Source: JBBECF01 sp040881945
GTDB lineage: Bacteria > Pseudomonadota > Alphaproteobacteria > Dongiales > Dongiaceae
Direction of reading: 5' to 3'
Length of the DNA stretch: 30,677 nt
Assembly (NCBI GenBank): GCA_040881945.1
Contig: JBBECF010000083.1
Coordinates: forward strand, 1 to 30,677
The notes beneath the pieces are model-generated. The model did no database searches. It was not told the DNA's origin and was given only the letters and a program-made list of their open reading frames with translations. Positions 17,689 to 26,145 of the stretch are shown one piece after another (position 1 is the first letter of the stretch; every line of letters starts with the position of its first letter). Made by a program: the position numbers and the translations under genes.

Positions 17689-17892
17689 ATGGCCGGAATC
17701 TACAGCAGCCGCGAAATCATCCGGATCATTGAGGCAGACGGCTGGACCAGGGTCGCGCAGAAGGGATCGCACGTGCATTTCAAGCATCCGTCGAAGCCCG
17801 GCCGGGTCACCGTTCCGCACCCGACCCGGACTCTGCCGCGCGGCACGTCGGCCAACATCTTCAAGCAGGCCGCGATCAAGCCGCCGCGTTGA
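17689..17892 (+). CDS. hicA: HicA toxin (mRNA interferase)
   Basis: A 67-residue double-stranded-RNA-binding-fold toxin. The HicA pattern is clear: SREIIRIIEADGW, then QKGSH with the catalytic His28, then FKHPSKPGRVTVPHP and a C-terminal IFKQAAI helix. HicA proteins bind and cleave mRNA and block translation until neutralised by HicB. The ATG at 17689 is chosen because the promoter predicts a start near 17671; an upstream GTG (17656) would add 11 residues. GAGG (17681-17684) precedes the ATG at short spacing. The gene is antisense to the murG-murC transcript. Confidence 0.93.
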   Translation: MAGIYSSREIIRIIEADGWTRVAQKGSHVHFKHPSKPGRVTVPHPTRTLPRGTSANIFKQAAIKPPR

Positions 17893-17952
17893 CGGGGCGG
17901 CGGCGCGCCGGCCGAGGCGGCGCCTTTGACTTCGATTGACTGGGAGCCAGAC

Positions 17953-18387
17953 ATGCAGACCTATATCGCGCTCATCCGGAAGGATGCGGACTCGGACTTC
18001 GGCGTGGAGTTCCCCGATTTTCCGGGCTGTGTCACCGCCGGCCGAGACCTCGACGAGGCCCTGGCCTTCGCCCGCGAGGCCCTGGAGTTGCACATCGAGG
18101 GTCTGCTTGAGGACGGCGGCCCGCTTCCCGCGCCGAGCGGGCTCGAGACCGTCATGGCCGATCCGGCCAACGCCGGCGCCGTGGCGGCGCTGGTCCCGGC
18201 CCCGGCAACGCCGACCCGCGCCGTCCGGCTGAACATCACGCTCGACGAAGGGCTGCTGGCGCGGATCGATGCACAGGCGGCCACCCTCGGCACGACCCGG
18301 TCGGGCTTCCTCGCCGAGGCGGCACGTCAAGCGATCGGCCCTGCCGGTCCACTGCATCGGCGTCGGCGAAAGTCGGCGCGCGGTTGA
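17953..18387 (+). CDS. hicB: HicB antitoxin with ribbon-helix-helix domain
   Basis: A 144-residue antitoxin. Residues 1-58 form the partial RNase H-like HicB domain (DFGVEFPDFPGCVTAG, DLDEALAFAREAL) that covers HicA. After an Ala/Pro linker, residues about 88-128 form a ribbon-helix-helix DNA-binding domain (TRAVRLNITLDEGLLARID, GTTRSGFLAEAAR), likely to repress the hicAB promoter. ATG 17953 has GGGAG 6 bases upstream; a TTG at 17926 is in frame but has no such site. It starts 60 bases after hicA. No terminator is visible before murG, so its transcript may run antisense into the murG 3' end. Confidence 0.93.
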   Translation: MQTYIALIRKDADSDFGVEFPDFPGCVTAGRDLDEALAFAREALELHIEGLLEDGGPLPAPSGLETVMADPANAGAVAALVPAPATPTRAVRLNITLDEGLLARIDAQAATLGTTRSGFLAEAARQAIGPAGPLHRRRRKSARG

Positions 18388-18422
18388 CGGCCGCCGTTCG
18401 ACGCCGGTCGGCATTGGCGAGG

Positions 18423-18461
18423 GCGCCCTCATGCCGCGGCCTCCCGGCGGTCGGCGGCCGC
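18423..18461. repeat. 39-bp direct repeat, right copy (murG end)
   Basis: Partner of 17563-17601. It holds the real last codons and TGA of murG and, overlapping them, a surplus ATG AGG GCG that copies the first codons of murC (ATG AGG ACG). Confidence 0.95.
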
Positions 18462-19577
18462 ACACCCGACCGTGGCGCTGTCGCACGGCGCCAGAGCGCC
18501 GACCAGATCGGCCAGCCGCGTTGCCGCGTCGCGCCGGCCGGCGGCGCGTGCCGCCGCCGCCGCTCGGACCAGCGCGTCGGGCTCGGCGATCAGCGCTTGC
18601 AGGCGCACGGCCAGGGCCTCGGCGGTGAACGTCGGCTCGGGTATCGGCCAGGCGCCGCCGGTCTCGCCGGCGCAGCGCGCGTTGGCCGCCTGGTGGTCGT
18701 CGGCGGCGAACGGGAAGGGCACGAGAATAGCCGGCCGCCCGGCCGCGGCCAGCTCGGCCACGGTCGAGGCGCCGGCGCGGGCGATCGCCAGATGCGCCGC
18801 CGCCAGGTGACGCGGCATGTCGTCGAAGAAGGTCGCCAGCTCGGCCGGCACGCCGAGCCGCTCATAGGCGGCGCGCACGGCCTCCAGATCCTCGGGCCGG
18901 CACTGTTGGGCGAGGCGCAGGCGGGCGCGCAATCCCTGCGGCAACAGCGCCACGGCGGCCGGCACGACGCGGCTAAACACGCGCGCCCCCTGGCTGCCGC
19001 CGAGGACGAGCAGCCGCACCGGCGCGCCGGGGTCGAGCGTCGGATAGGGCAGGTCGCCGACCGCGGCCACCGCCGCCCGCACCGGATTGCCGGTGACGAC
19101 GACCTTGCCGGGGTCGAGGGTGGCGCCCGGCATCGCGGCGAACGACGTGGCAATCCGCGTCGCGCGCCCGGCGAGCAAGCGGTTGGCGCGGCCGAGCACC
19201 GCGTTCTGTTCATGCAGGATCGTGGGCAGGCCGGCGCGATGCGCCGCCAGCATGGTCGGCACCGAGGCGTAGCCGCCGAAGCCGATCGCCACCTGCGGCG
19301 CCAACCGGTGGATCAGGCCGCGCGCCTGGAACAGCCCGACGGCCAGCTCGAGGGCGCTCCGCGCGCGCCGCAACAGCCCGCTGCCGGCAAGGCCGCCGGC
19401 GCTGATCCGGTGCGTCTCGACCGCCGGCAGGCGATCGGCGAAGCCGCGCCCGCGGCGATCGGTGACCAGCGCCACGCGGCAGCCGCGCGCGATCAACTCG
19501 CCGGCCAGCGCCTCGGCCGGGAACATGTGTCCGCCGGTGCCGCCGGCGGCGAGCACGACGCGGCGCCGGGCGCTCAC
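18429..19577 (-). CDS. murG: UDP-GlcNAc:lipid I transferase MurG
   Basis: MurG is the peripheral membrane glycosyltransferase that converts lipid I to lipid II. From GTG 19577 it has 382 residues. The G loop GGTGGH is at 12-17; further landmarks are FGGYASVPTMLAA, HEQNAVLGRANRLLA, TGNPVR, the second G loop LGGSQGARVFS, and IARAGASTVAEL and PFPFAADDHQAANA for UDP-GlcNAc binding. The GTG overlaps the ftsW stop as GTGA. The C-terminal tail (about CDSATVGCAAADRREAAA) includes the right copy of the 39-bp repeat. The gene is intact despite the adjoining hicAB insertion. Confidence 0.96.
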   Translation of the reverse strand: MSARRRVVLAAGGTGGHMFPAEALAGELIARGCRVALVTDRRGRGFADRLPAVETHRISAGGLAGSGLLRRARSALELAVGLFQARGLIHRLAPQVAIGFGGYASVPTMLAAHRAGLPTILHEQNAVLGRANRLLAGRATRIATSFAAMPGATLDPGKVVVTGNPVRAAVAAVGDLPYPTLDPGAPVRLLVLGGSQGARVFSRVVPAAVALLPQGLRARLRLAQQCRPEDLEAVRAAYERLGVPAELATFFDDMPRHLAAAHLAIARAGASTVAELAAAGRPAILVPFPFAADDHQAANARCAGETGGAWPIPEPTFTAEALAVRLQALIAEPDALVRAAAAARAAGRRDAATRLADLVGALAPCDSATVGCAAADRREAAA

Positions 19578-20698
19578 GCCAGGTCTCCCGCGCCGACCCG
19601 CCGGCGGGTCAGCGCCAGCACCATGCCCATGCCGAGCGACAGCGCCAGCAGCGACGAGCCGCCGTAGCTGATGAACGGCAGGGTCATGCCCTTGGTCGGC
19701 ATCAGGCGCAGGGTCGAGGCCATGTTGATCAACGCCTGCAGCCCGAAGGTGACGAGCAGGCCGGTGGCCGCCAGCAGCACGAAACGGTTGCTCTCCTGCA
19801 GCAGCCGCGCCGCGCCGCGCAACACGACGAAGGCGAACAGGCCGACGATGAACAGGCAGGCGAGCAGCCCGAATTCCTCGCCGGCGACGGCGAAGATGAA
19901 ATCGGCATGGGCGTCCGGCAGCAGCGCCTTGACCGTGCCTTCGCCCGGCCCGCTGCCGGTCAGGCCGCCGTTCATGAACGCCTCGAGCGAACGGTCGATC
20001 TGATAGCTGTCGCCGGATGCCGGATCGAGGAAGCCGTCGACCCGCTCGCCGACATGCGGAAAGGCGGCATAGGCGGCGACCGCGGCGCCGACGCCCGCCG
20101 CGCCGAGCAAGACCACCCAGCGCATCGGCAATCCGGCCAGGAAGAATTGCGCGAACCAGGTCGCCGACACGAGGAAGGCCATGCCGAGGTCGGGTTGCAG
20201 CATGAGCAACCCGACGACCAGCCCGTAGAGGCCGACCGATACGGCGTTGCCGGACACCCCGCCCTTGCCGTTCTGGGCGGCGAAGCACCATGCCGCGACC
20301 ACCGCGAAGGTCGGCTTGATGAACTCCGAAGGCTGCAACGAAAAGCCGGCGACCGAGATCCAGCGGGTGGCGCCCTTGACCTCGGCCCCGAGGGCCAGCG
20401 TCAGGCCGGTCAACGCCAGCGCCGGCAACAAGCCGATCGCGGCCAGACGGCGCACGCCGCGCGGGCCGAGCAGCGAGACGCCGATGACGATGGCGACCGC
20501 CACCGGCAGCAGCGCGAAGTGATGGCGCGCGAGGTAGAAACTGTCGAACCCGATGCGCGCCGCCACCGGCGGGCTGGCGGCGAGGGTCAGCACGGCGCCG
20601 ACGGAGAGCAGCACCGCCAGCGCGGCCAGCGTCCAGTGATCGACCGTCCACCACCAGCGGCCAAGCACGCTCGTGTCGGTGCGCGCGAAGCTCGTCAT
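19574..20698 (-). CDS. ftsW: Lipid II polymerase FtsW (SEDS family)
   Basis: FtsW is the septal peptidoglycan glycosyltransferase working with FtsI. The 374-residue protein has about ten hydrophobic segments and the SEDS motifs KGATRWISVAGFSLQPSEF, LLQPDLGM and, near the end, LPFISYGGSS. ATG 20696-20698 overlaps the murD stop (ATGA); in-frame starts further upstream would lie inside murD. The gene ends with a GTGA overlap with murG. Confidence 0.96.
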   Translation of the reverse strand: MTSFARTDTSVLGRWWWTVDHWTLAALAVLLSVGAVLTLAASPPVAARIGFDSFYLARHHFALLPVAVAIVIGVSLLGPRGVRRLAAIGLLPALALTGLTLALGAEVKGATRWISVAGFSLQPSEFIKPTFAVVAAWCFAAQNGKGGVSGNAVSVGLYGLVVGLLMLQPDLGMAFLVSATWFAQFFLAGLPMRWVVLLGAAGVGAAVAAYAAFPHVGERVDGFLDPASGDSYQIDRSLEAFMNGGLTGSGPGEGTVKALLPDAHADFIFAVAGEEFGLLACLFIVGLFAFVVLRGAARLLQESNRFVLLAATGLLVTFGLQALINMASTLRLMPTKGMTLPFISYGGSSLLALSLGMGMVLALTRRRVGAGDLA

Positions 20699-22119
20699 CG
20701 CCGTGCCCGCTGCCGGGTCGCGAGGCTGGCGTCGCCGGCGCCCGGGCGCGCCAGGGCTTCGACCAGCCGGCGGAATGCATTGCCGCGGTCCTCGAAGTCG
20801 GTGAACTGGTCGAACGAGGCGCAAGCCGGGGACAACAGCACGACCGCGCCCTGCCGCCGCTCGGCCTGGGCCAGGCGGTGCGCCGCCGCGACCGCGGCGT
20901 CGAGCGTGCTGGCCCGGGTGCAGGGGACGCGGCCGGCGAGCGCGCCGGCGAACGCCGCCGCCGCCTCGCCGATGACAAAGGCATGGGCGACGCGCGGATA
21001 GAACGCCTCGAGGCCGGCCAGCCCGTCTTCCTTCGGGCGGCCGCCGAGGATCCAGTAGATGACGTCGTAGCAGGCGAGCGCCTTGCCCGCGGCGTCGGCG
21101 TTGGTCGCCTTGCTGTCGTTGACATAGGCCACGCCGTCGATGCGGGCGATCAACTCCTGACGGTGCGCGAGGCCGGGAAAGCTCGCGAGGCCGGCGGCGA
21201 TCGCCGCCGGCGACAGCCCCATGGCGCGACCGGCGGCATAGGCGGCGGCGGCGTTTTGCCAGTTGTGCGCGCCGGGCAGGTTGGCCGCGGCGCCCAGCTC
21301 GAACACCGGCTGCGCGCGGCCCTCGGTGTCGTCGATCAGCCGGCCGGCTTCGGCGTACACGCCCTCGGGCGTCGGCCGGCCGCCGGAGATCGGCACCACG
21401 CGCTGCGTCCCCTTGGCGGCGAGCGCCGCGTGGATCGCCCGGCAGTGCGGGTCGTCGGTGCCGATGACGGCGGTGCCGCCGATGGGCTGGCGATGGAAGA
21501 TCCGCTTCTTGGCGGCGACGTAGCCGTCGAGGCCGCCGTGCCGGCCGAGATGGTCGGGGCTGATATTGAGCAGCACCGCGACGGCGAAGCCGCCCGATGG
21601 CGTGAGCTCGAGTTGGTAGGACGACAGCTCGAGCACATAGGCGCCGTCCTCGGCCAGCGGCTCCAGCGCCAGCGCCGGCGTCCCCAGGTTGCCGCCGACC
21701 TCGACCCGGCGTCCGGCGGCACCGAGCAGGTGGCCGATCAGCGCCGTCGTCGTCGATTTGCCGTTGGTGCCGGTGACGGCGACGATCGTCGCCCGCGGCT
21801 GCGCCCGGATCAGCAGCTCGATGTCGCCGATGATCTCGCAGCCGGCGGCGCGCGCCGCCGCCGCCGCCGGATGCGGCGCCGGATGGGTGTGCGGGATGCC
21901 GGGACTGAGCACGAGGGCGGCCGGTGCGCGCCAGTCGCAGTCGCCGAGGTCGACGAGCGCGGCGCCGGTCGCCGCCGCCGTGCCACGCCCGGCCGCGTCG
22001 TCGTCCCAGGCCCAGACCTCGGCGCCGCCCGCCGCCAGCGCGCGCGCCGCCGCCAGGCCGGAGCGGCCGAGCCCGAGGACCGCGACCGGGCGGTCGGAAA
22101 AAATCGGCACGGGGATCAT
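20695..22119 (-). CDS. murD: UDP-MurNAc-L-Ala--D-Glu ligase MurD
   Basis: MurD adds D-glutamate to UDP-MurNAc-L-Ala. The 474-residue protein has the N-terminal nucleotide loop VLGLGRSGLAAARAL, LSPGIP, the ATP loop GTNGKST (117-123), the ELSSYQLE and NISPDHLGRH motifs, HNWQNAAAAYA and NDSKATNADA. ATG 22117-22119 follows GAGGGGG and starts 14 bases after the mraY stop. The frame is open far upstream across mraY and murF, but that part is antisense-type sequence, not a fusion. Confidence 0.96.
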   Translation of the reverse strand: MIPVPIFSDRPVAVLGLGRSGLAAARALAAGGAEVWAWDDDAAGRGTAAATGAALVDLGDCDWRAPAALVLSPGIPHTHPAPHPAAAAARAAGCEIIGDIELLIRAQPRATIVAVTGTNGKSTTTALIGHLLGAAGRRVEVGGNLGTPALALEPLAEDGAYVLELSSYQLELTPSGGFAVAVLLNISPDHLGRHGGLDGYVAAKKRIFHRQPIGGTAVIGTDDPHCRAIHAALAAKGTQRVVPISGGRPTPEGVYAEAGRLIDDTEGRAQPVFELGAAANLPGAHNWQNAAAAYAAGRAMGLSPAAIAAGLASFPGLAHRQELIARIDGVAYVNDSKATNADAAGKALACYDVIYWILGGRPKEDGLAGLEAFYPRVAHAFVIGEAAAAFAGALAGRVPCTRASTLDAAVAAAHRLAQAERRQGAVVLLSPACASFDQFTDFEDRGNAFRRLVEALARPGAGDASLATRQRARR

Positions 22120-22133
22120 TCGGCGCGGCCCCC

Positions 22134-23222
22134 TCAGCGCAGCTTCAACGTCGCCAGCCCGGCGAGCGCCAGGATCGACGCGATGATCCAGAAACGGATG
22201 ACGATGGTCGGCTCCGCCCAGCCCAACTTCTCGAAGTGGTGGTGCAGCGGCGCCATGCGGAACACGCGCTTGCCGGTCAGCTTGAACGACGCCACCTGGA
22301 CGATGACCGACACCGTCTCCAGCACGAACAGCCCGCCGATGATCGCCAGCACCAGCTCGTGCTTGGTGACGACGCTGATGCCGCCGAGCGCGGCGCCGAC
22401 CGAGAGCGAGCCGGTGTCGCCCATGAACACCATGGCCGGCGGCGCGTTGAACCACAGGAAGCCGAGGCTGGCCCCGACCAGCGCGGCGCAGAACACCGTC
22501 AGCTCGCCGCTGCCCGGCACGTAGTTGATCTGCAGGTAGTTGGCGAACACCGCGTTGCCGACGAGGTAGGCGATGAAACCGAAGCAGCCGGCCGCGATCA
22601 TCACCGGCACGATGGCCAGGCCGTCGAGCCCGTCGGTCAGGTTGACCGAGTTCGAGGCGCCGACCATGACGAACACCGCCATCGGCAGGAACAGCCAGCC
22701 GAGCTGGACCAGCAGGTCCTTGAAGAACGGTACGGCCAGACCGGTGTCGAGCGGCGACGGCGTCAGCGCGATGACGGCGAGCCCGGCGCCAGCGCCGACC
22801 GCGATCTGGGCGGCCAGCTTGAGGCGCCCGGGCAGGCCCTTGCTGCTGCGCCGGGTCAGCTTCAGGTAGTCGTCGCCGAATCCGATGGCGCCGAATCCGA
22901 TGGTGACGCCGAGAATCACCCAAACATAACCGTTGCGCAGGTCGGCCCACAGCAGCGTGCTGCCGACGATGGCCAGCAGGATGAGAACACCGCCCATGGT
23001 CGGCGTGCCGCGCTTGGTCAACAGATGGCTCTCCGGCCCGTCGTCGCGGATCGGCTGTCCCTCGCGCTGCTTGCGCTTCAGCCAGGCGATGATCGACGGC
23101 CCGAGCACGAAGCTGACGACGAGCGCCGTCAACACCGCTCCGCCGCTGCGGAAGGTGATGTAGCGGAACAGATTGAACGGGCTGAACTGGTCGGCCAGCG
23201 GCACGAGCAGGTTGAACAGCAT
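22134..23222 (-). CDS. mraY: Phospho-MurNAc-pentapeptide transferase MraY
   Basis: MraY is the integral membrane enzyme that attaches phospho-MurNAc-pentapeptide to undecaprenyl phosphate, making lipid I. The 362-residue protein has about ten transmembrane segments, TKRGTPTMGG near residue 70, the catalytic FGDDYLKLTRRSSKGLPGR loop, NSVNLTDGLDGLAI and the MAPLHHHFEKLGW motif near the C-terminus. GAGGAG lies upstream of the ATG. Gaps of 15 bases (to murF) and 14 bases (to murD) flank it. Confidence 0.97.
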   Translation of the reverse strand: MLFNLLVPLADQFSPFNLFRYITFRSGGAVLTALVVSFVLGPSIIAWLKRKQREGQPIRDDGPESHLLTKRGTPTMGGVLILLAIVGSTLLWADLRNGYVWVILGVTIGFGAIGFGDDYLKLTRRSSKGLPGRLKLAAQIAVGAGAGLAVIALTPSPLDTGLAVPFFKDLLVQLGWLFLPMAVFVMVGASNSVNLTDGLDGLAIVPVMIAAGCFGFIAYLVGNAVFANYLQINYVPGSGELTVFCAALVGASLGFLWFNAPPAMVFMGDTGSLSVGAALGGISVVTKHELVLAIIGGLFVLETVSVIVQVASFKLTGKRVFRMAPLHHHFEKLGWAEPTIVIRFWIIASILALAGLATLKLR

Positions 23223-23237
23223 TGCCGCCGCGCCTCC

Positions 23238-24680
23238 TCAGTTGCCGTTCGCGGCGCGCCGCCCATCGAGTGCGCGGAGCGCCTCGACGATCTGCGCCAT
23301 GCGGCTGCCGAGCGAGCCCTTGACCAGCACCACGTCGCCGCCGCGCACCGCGTCGACCACCGCCGGGACGAGCCGGGCGGCGTCGGCGGCGTGGGCGCCG
23401 CGGCGCGCCGCCGGCAGGGCGTCGTGCAGCGCCGCCATCAACGGCCCGGCGGTAAACACCTGGGCGACCTCGGCGGCGCGCAGCTCGTCGGCCAGCTCGG
23501 CGTGCAGTCGCGGCGCCGCGCCGCCCAGCTCGAGCATGTCGCCGAGCACGGCCAGGCGGCGGCCGCCGCGCCCGGGCGTCGCCCGGCCGAGCACGGCGAT
23601 GGCCGCGCGCATCGCCGGCGGGCTGGCGTTGTAGCTCTCGTCGATCACCTCGAAGGCGCCGGCGGGTCCGGCGATGCGCAGGCGTTGGCCGCGGCCCTTG
23701 AGCGGCGTCAGCCGGGCCAGCGCCGCGGCGGCCGGCGCGACCGCGCCGCCGATCGCCTGCACCGCGGCGAGCACGGCCAGGCTGTTGATCGCCCAGTGCA
23801 GCCCCGGCATGCCGATCCGATAGCGGACCCGCTGGTCGAGGACGATGCCATCGACCTCGCTGCCGGTGGCGTCGATCGCGCAGTCGATCAGCCGCGCCTC
23901 GGCCGCCGCGTGCCGGCCGAAGCCGATGACGCGGCCGATGCCGCAGTCGCGTGCCTTGCCGGCCAGCCGCTCGTAGAGCGGGCTGTCGCGGTTGAGGATC
24001 GCGGCGCCGCCCGGCGTCACGCCCTCGAAGATCTCGGCCTTGGCGTCGGCGATCGCCTCGACCGACGCGAAGAACTCCAGATGCACCGGCCCGACCGCGG
24101 TGATGATCGCCACCTCGGGGCGCACCTGGCGGGCCAGCGGTCGGATCTCGCCGGCGTGGTTCATGCCCAGCTCGAACACGCCGTAGGCGGCGTCGCGCGG
24201 CAGCCGCGCCAGGCTCAAGGGCACGCCCCAGTGGTTGTTCAAATTGCCGGCGCTGGCGAAGGTCGGCCCCTGGCTCTCGAGCGCCAGGCGCAGCGCCTCC
24301 TTGGTGCCGGTCTTGCCGACGCTGCCGGTGACGGCGATGAAACGGGCCGTTGCACGCCGCCGCGCCGCGGCGCCGAGGGCGACCAGCGCCGCCAGCGTGT
24401 CCTCGACCAGGAGCAGCGGCGCGCCGGCCGGCAGGCCGGCGGGCGTGCGGCTGGCCAGCGCGGCGGCGGCGCCGGCGGCCAGCGCCGCGCCGATGAAATC
24501 GTGGCCGTCGAAATTCGGCCCGGCGAGGGCGACGAACAGGTCGCCCGGGACGAGGCTGCGGCTGTCGATCGACACGCCCTCGGCCGCCCAGACCGCGGTC
24601 GCGCGGCCGCCGGTCGCCGCCGCGGCCTCCGCCGCCGTCCACAGCGGCCGACCGTGCCGCGCCGTTTCAGGCAGCGCCAT
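23238..24680 (-). CDS. murF: UDP-MurNAc-tripeptide--D-Ala-D-Ala ligase MurF
   Basis: MurF adds the D-Ala-D-Ala dipeptide to complete the pentapeptide. The 480-residue protein carries IDSRSLVPGDLFVAL at the N-terminus, the ATP loop GSVGKTGTK (119-127), NNHWGVPLSL, FELGMNHAGEI, and IDESYNASPPAMRAA in the C-terminal region. The ATG at 24678-24680 overlaps murE by 14 bases. It is Ala/Arg-rich like its neighbours, with no oddities. Confidence 0.96.
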   Translation of the reverse strand: MALPETARHGRPLWTAAEAAAATGGRATAVWAAEGVSIDSRSLVPGDLFVALAGPNFDGHDFIGAALAAGAAAALASRTPAGLPAGAPLLLVEDTLAALVALGAAARRRATARFIAVTGSVGKTGTKEALRLALESQGPTFASAGNLNNHWGVPLSLARLPRDAAYGVFELGMNHAGEIRPLARQVRPEVAIITAVGPVHLEFFASVEAIADAKAEIFEGVTPGGAAILNRDSPLYERLAGKARDCGIGRVIGFGRHAAAEARLIDCAIDATGSEVDGIVLDQRVRYRIGMPGLHWAINSLAVLAAVQAIGGAVAPAAAALARLTPLKGRGQRLRIAGPAGAFEVIDESYNASPPAMRAAIAVLGRATPGRGGRRLAVLGDMLELGGAAPRLHAELADELRAAEVAQVFTAGPLMAALHDALPAARRGAHAADAARLVPAVVDAVRGGDVVLVKGSLGSRMAQIVEALRALDGRRAANGN

Positions 24681-26145
24681 CGGCGCCTCCCGCCGGGGTC
24701 AGGCCTGAGACGACGGCGCGCGCCACCTCGGCGTCGTCGAACGGACGCGTGACGCCGGCCGCGGTCTGGCCGGTCTCGTGGCCCTTGCCGGCGATCACCA
24801 GCAGATCGTCGGGCCGCAATTCGGCGATCGCCGCGCCGATCGCCGCGGCGCGGTCGCCGATCTCGGCGGCGCGCCGGCACCCGGCCAGGATCTCGGCGCG
24901 GATCGCCGCCGGATCCTCGCTGCGCGGGTTGTCGTCGGTGACGATGACGCGGTCGGCCAGGCGCGCGGCGATCTCGCCCATCTGCGGCCGCTTGCCGCGG
25001 TCGCGGTCGCCGCCGCAGCCGAACACGACCGCCAGGCGGCCGCTTGCGTGCGCGCGCAGCGCGGTCAGCACGGCCTCGAGCGCGCCGGGTTTGTGCGCGT
25101 AATCGACATAGATCGGCGCCCCGTTCGGGTGGTGGGCGACGAGTTCGATGCGGCCGCGCACGCCGCGCAAGCCGGCGACCGCCGCCAGGGCCGCCTCGGT
25201 GTCCTCGCCGCCGGCGACGACGAGGCCGAGCGCGGCCAGCGCGTTCATCGCCTGGAAGGTGCCGGCGACCGGCAACACGACCTCGCGGGCGCGGCCGAAC
25301 AGCCGCACCGCCAGGCGCAGCCCGTTCGGGGCCGGCGTCACGCCGTCGAGCCGGATCTCGGTGCCGGCGGCGCCGTAGCCGAGCACGCGGTGGCCGCGGG
25401 CGCGGCACAGCGTCGACAGCCGCTCGTATTCGGGGGCGTCGGCGTTCAGCACGGCGCCGCCGCCCGGCGGCAGCAGCGCGTCGAACAGGCGCAGCTTGGC
25501 GCCCAGATAGGCGTCCATCGACGGGTGATAGTCGAGGTGCTCGCGCGACAGGTTGGTGAACGCCGCGGCCGTCACGCGGACGCCGTCGAGGCGGAACTGG
25601 TCGAGGCCGTGGCTCGACGCCTCGAGCGCGAGATGGTCGAAGTCGTCGGCTGCCAGCTCGGCGAGGCAGCGGTGCAGCGCCACCGGGTCGGGGGTGGTGA
25701 GGGCGCCGGCGGCGTCATGGCCGGGCGCGACCACGCCGAGCGTGCCGAGGCTGCCGGCGCGCCGCCCGAGCAGGGTCCAGAGTTGGCGCGTGAAATCGGC
25801 TACCGAGGTCTTGCCCGTGGTCCCGGTGACGGCGGCGATGACGCGCGGCTGACGGCCGTAGAAGCGCGCCGCCATCAATGCCAGGCGGCGCTGCGGATTG
25901 TCGTCGGTCACCAGCGCGACCGCGCGCTCGCCGGCCGCGAGCGCCGTGCCGACGGGGGCGAGCACGGCCGCCGCCCCGCGCCCGATCGCCTCGCCGATGA
26001 AGCGGCGGCCGTCGGTGCGGCTGCCGGGCAGGGCGGCGAACAACCAGCCGGGCTGCACCGCCCGCGAATCGGCGGTCAGGCCGCGGATGTCGATCGCTGC
26101 CGATGCCGTCACTGCGTTGCCCTCGATCAAGTCACTCAACCGCAC
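24667..26145 (-). CDS. murE: UDP-MurNAc-L-Ala-D-Glu--meso-diaminopimelate ligase MurE
   Basis: MurE adds the third peptide residue. From GTG 26145 it has 492 residues. The ATP loop GTTGKTS is at 108-114, with TTPDP, EASSHGLDQ, NLSREHLDYH and YVDYAHKPGALE following. The motif DNPR (405-408) marks meso-diaminopimelate rather than lysine specificity. The GTG gives the usual family start (VRLSDL) with GGAG 7 bases upstream and overlaps ftsI by 14 bases. An ATG at 26163 would add six residues (MRRSRR) and is the alternative. Confidence 0.94.
   Translation of the reverse strand: MRLSDLIEGNAVTASAAIDIRGLTADSRAVQPGWLFAALPGSRTDGRRFIGEAIGRGAAAVLAPVGTALAAGERAVALVTDDNPQRRLALMAARFYGRQPRVIAAVTGTTGKTSVADFTRQLWTLLGRRAGSLGTLGVVAPGHDAAGALTTPDPVALHRCLAELAADDFDHLALEASSHGLDQFRLDGVRVTAAAFTNLSREHLDYHPSMDAYLGAKLRLFDALLPPGGGAVLNADAPEYERLSTLCRARGHRVLGYGAAGTEIRLDGVTPAPNGLRLAVRLFGRAREVVLPVAGTFQAMNALAALGLVVAGGEDTEAALAAVAGLRGVRGRIELVAHHPNGAPIYVDYAHKPGALEAVLTALRAHASGRLAVVFGCGGDRDRGKRPQMGEIAARLADRVIVTDDNPRSEDPAAIRAEILAGCRRAAEIGDRAAAIGAAIAELRPDDLLVIAGKGHETGQTAAGVTRPFDDAEVARAVVSGLTPAGGADGAA

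Larger units (their letters stand above)
17602..18422 (+). other. Inserted hicAB cassette between murG and murC
   Basis: This is the segment between the two 39-bp repeats: promoter, hicA, a 60-base spacer, hicB and 35 bases of trailing sequence. It contains no transposase, integrase or terminal inverted repeat. The module is on the strand opposite to the whole dcw operon. The duplicated junction shows that it was added at the murG/murC overlap without damage to either gene. Confidence 0.6.

Noticed and set aside
17602..18422. Insertion sequence or integron cassette around hicAB
   Set aside because: No transposase, integrase, terminal inverted repeats or attC-like structure are visible; the only boundary signal is the 39-bp direct repeat.
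20695..24642. Single huge minus-strand frame suggesting a MurD fusion of about 1,300 residues
   Set aside because: The upstream part is an out-of-frame reading of mraY and murF; it is Arg/Gly-rich with no domains. murD starts at 22119 with a good ribosome binding site.
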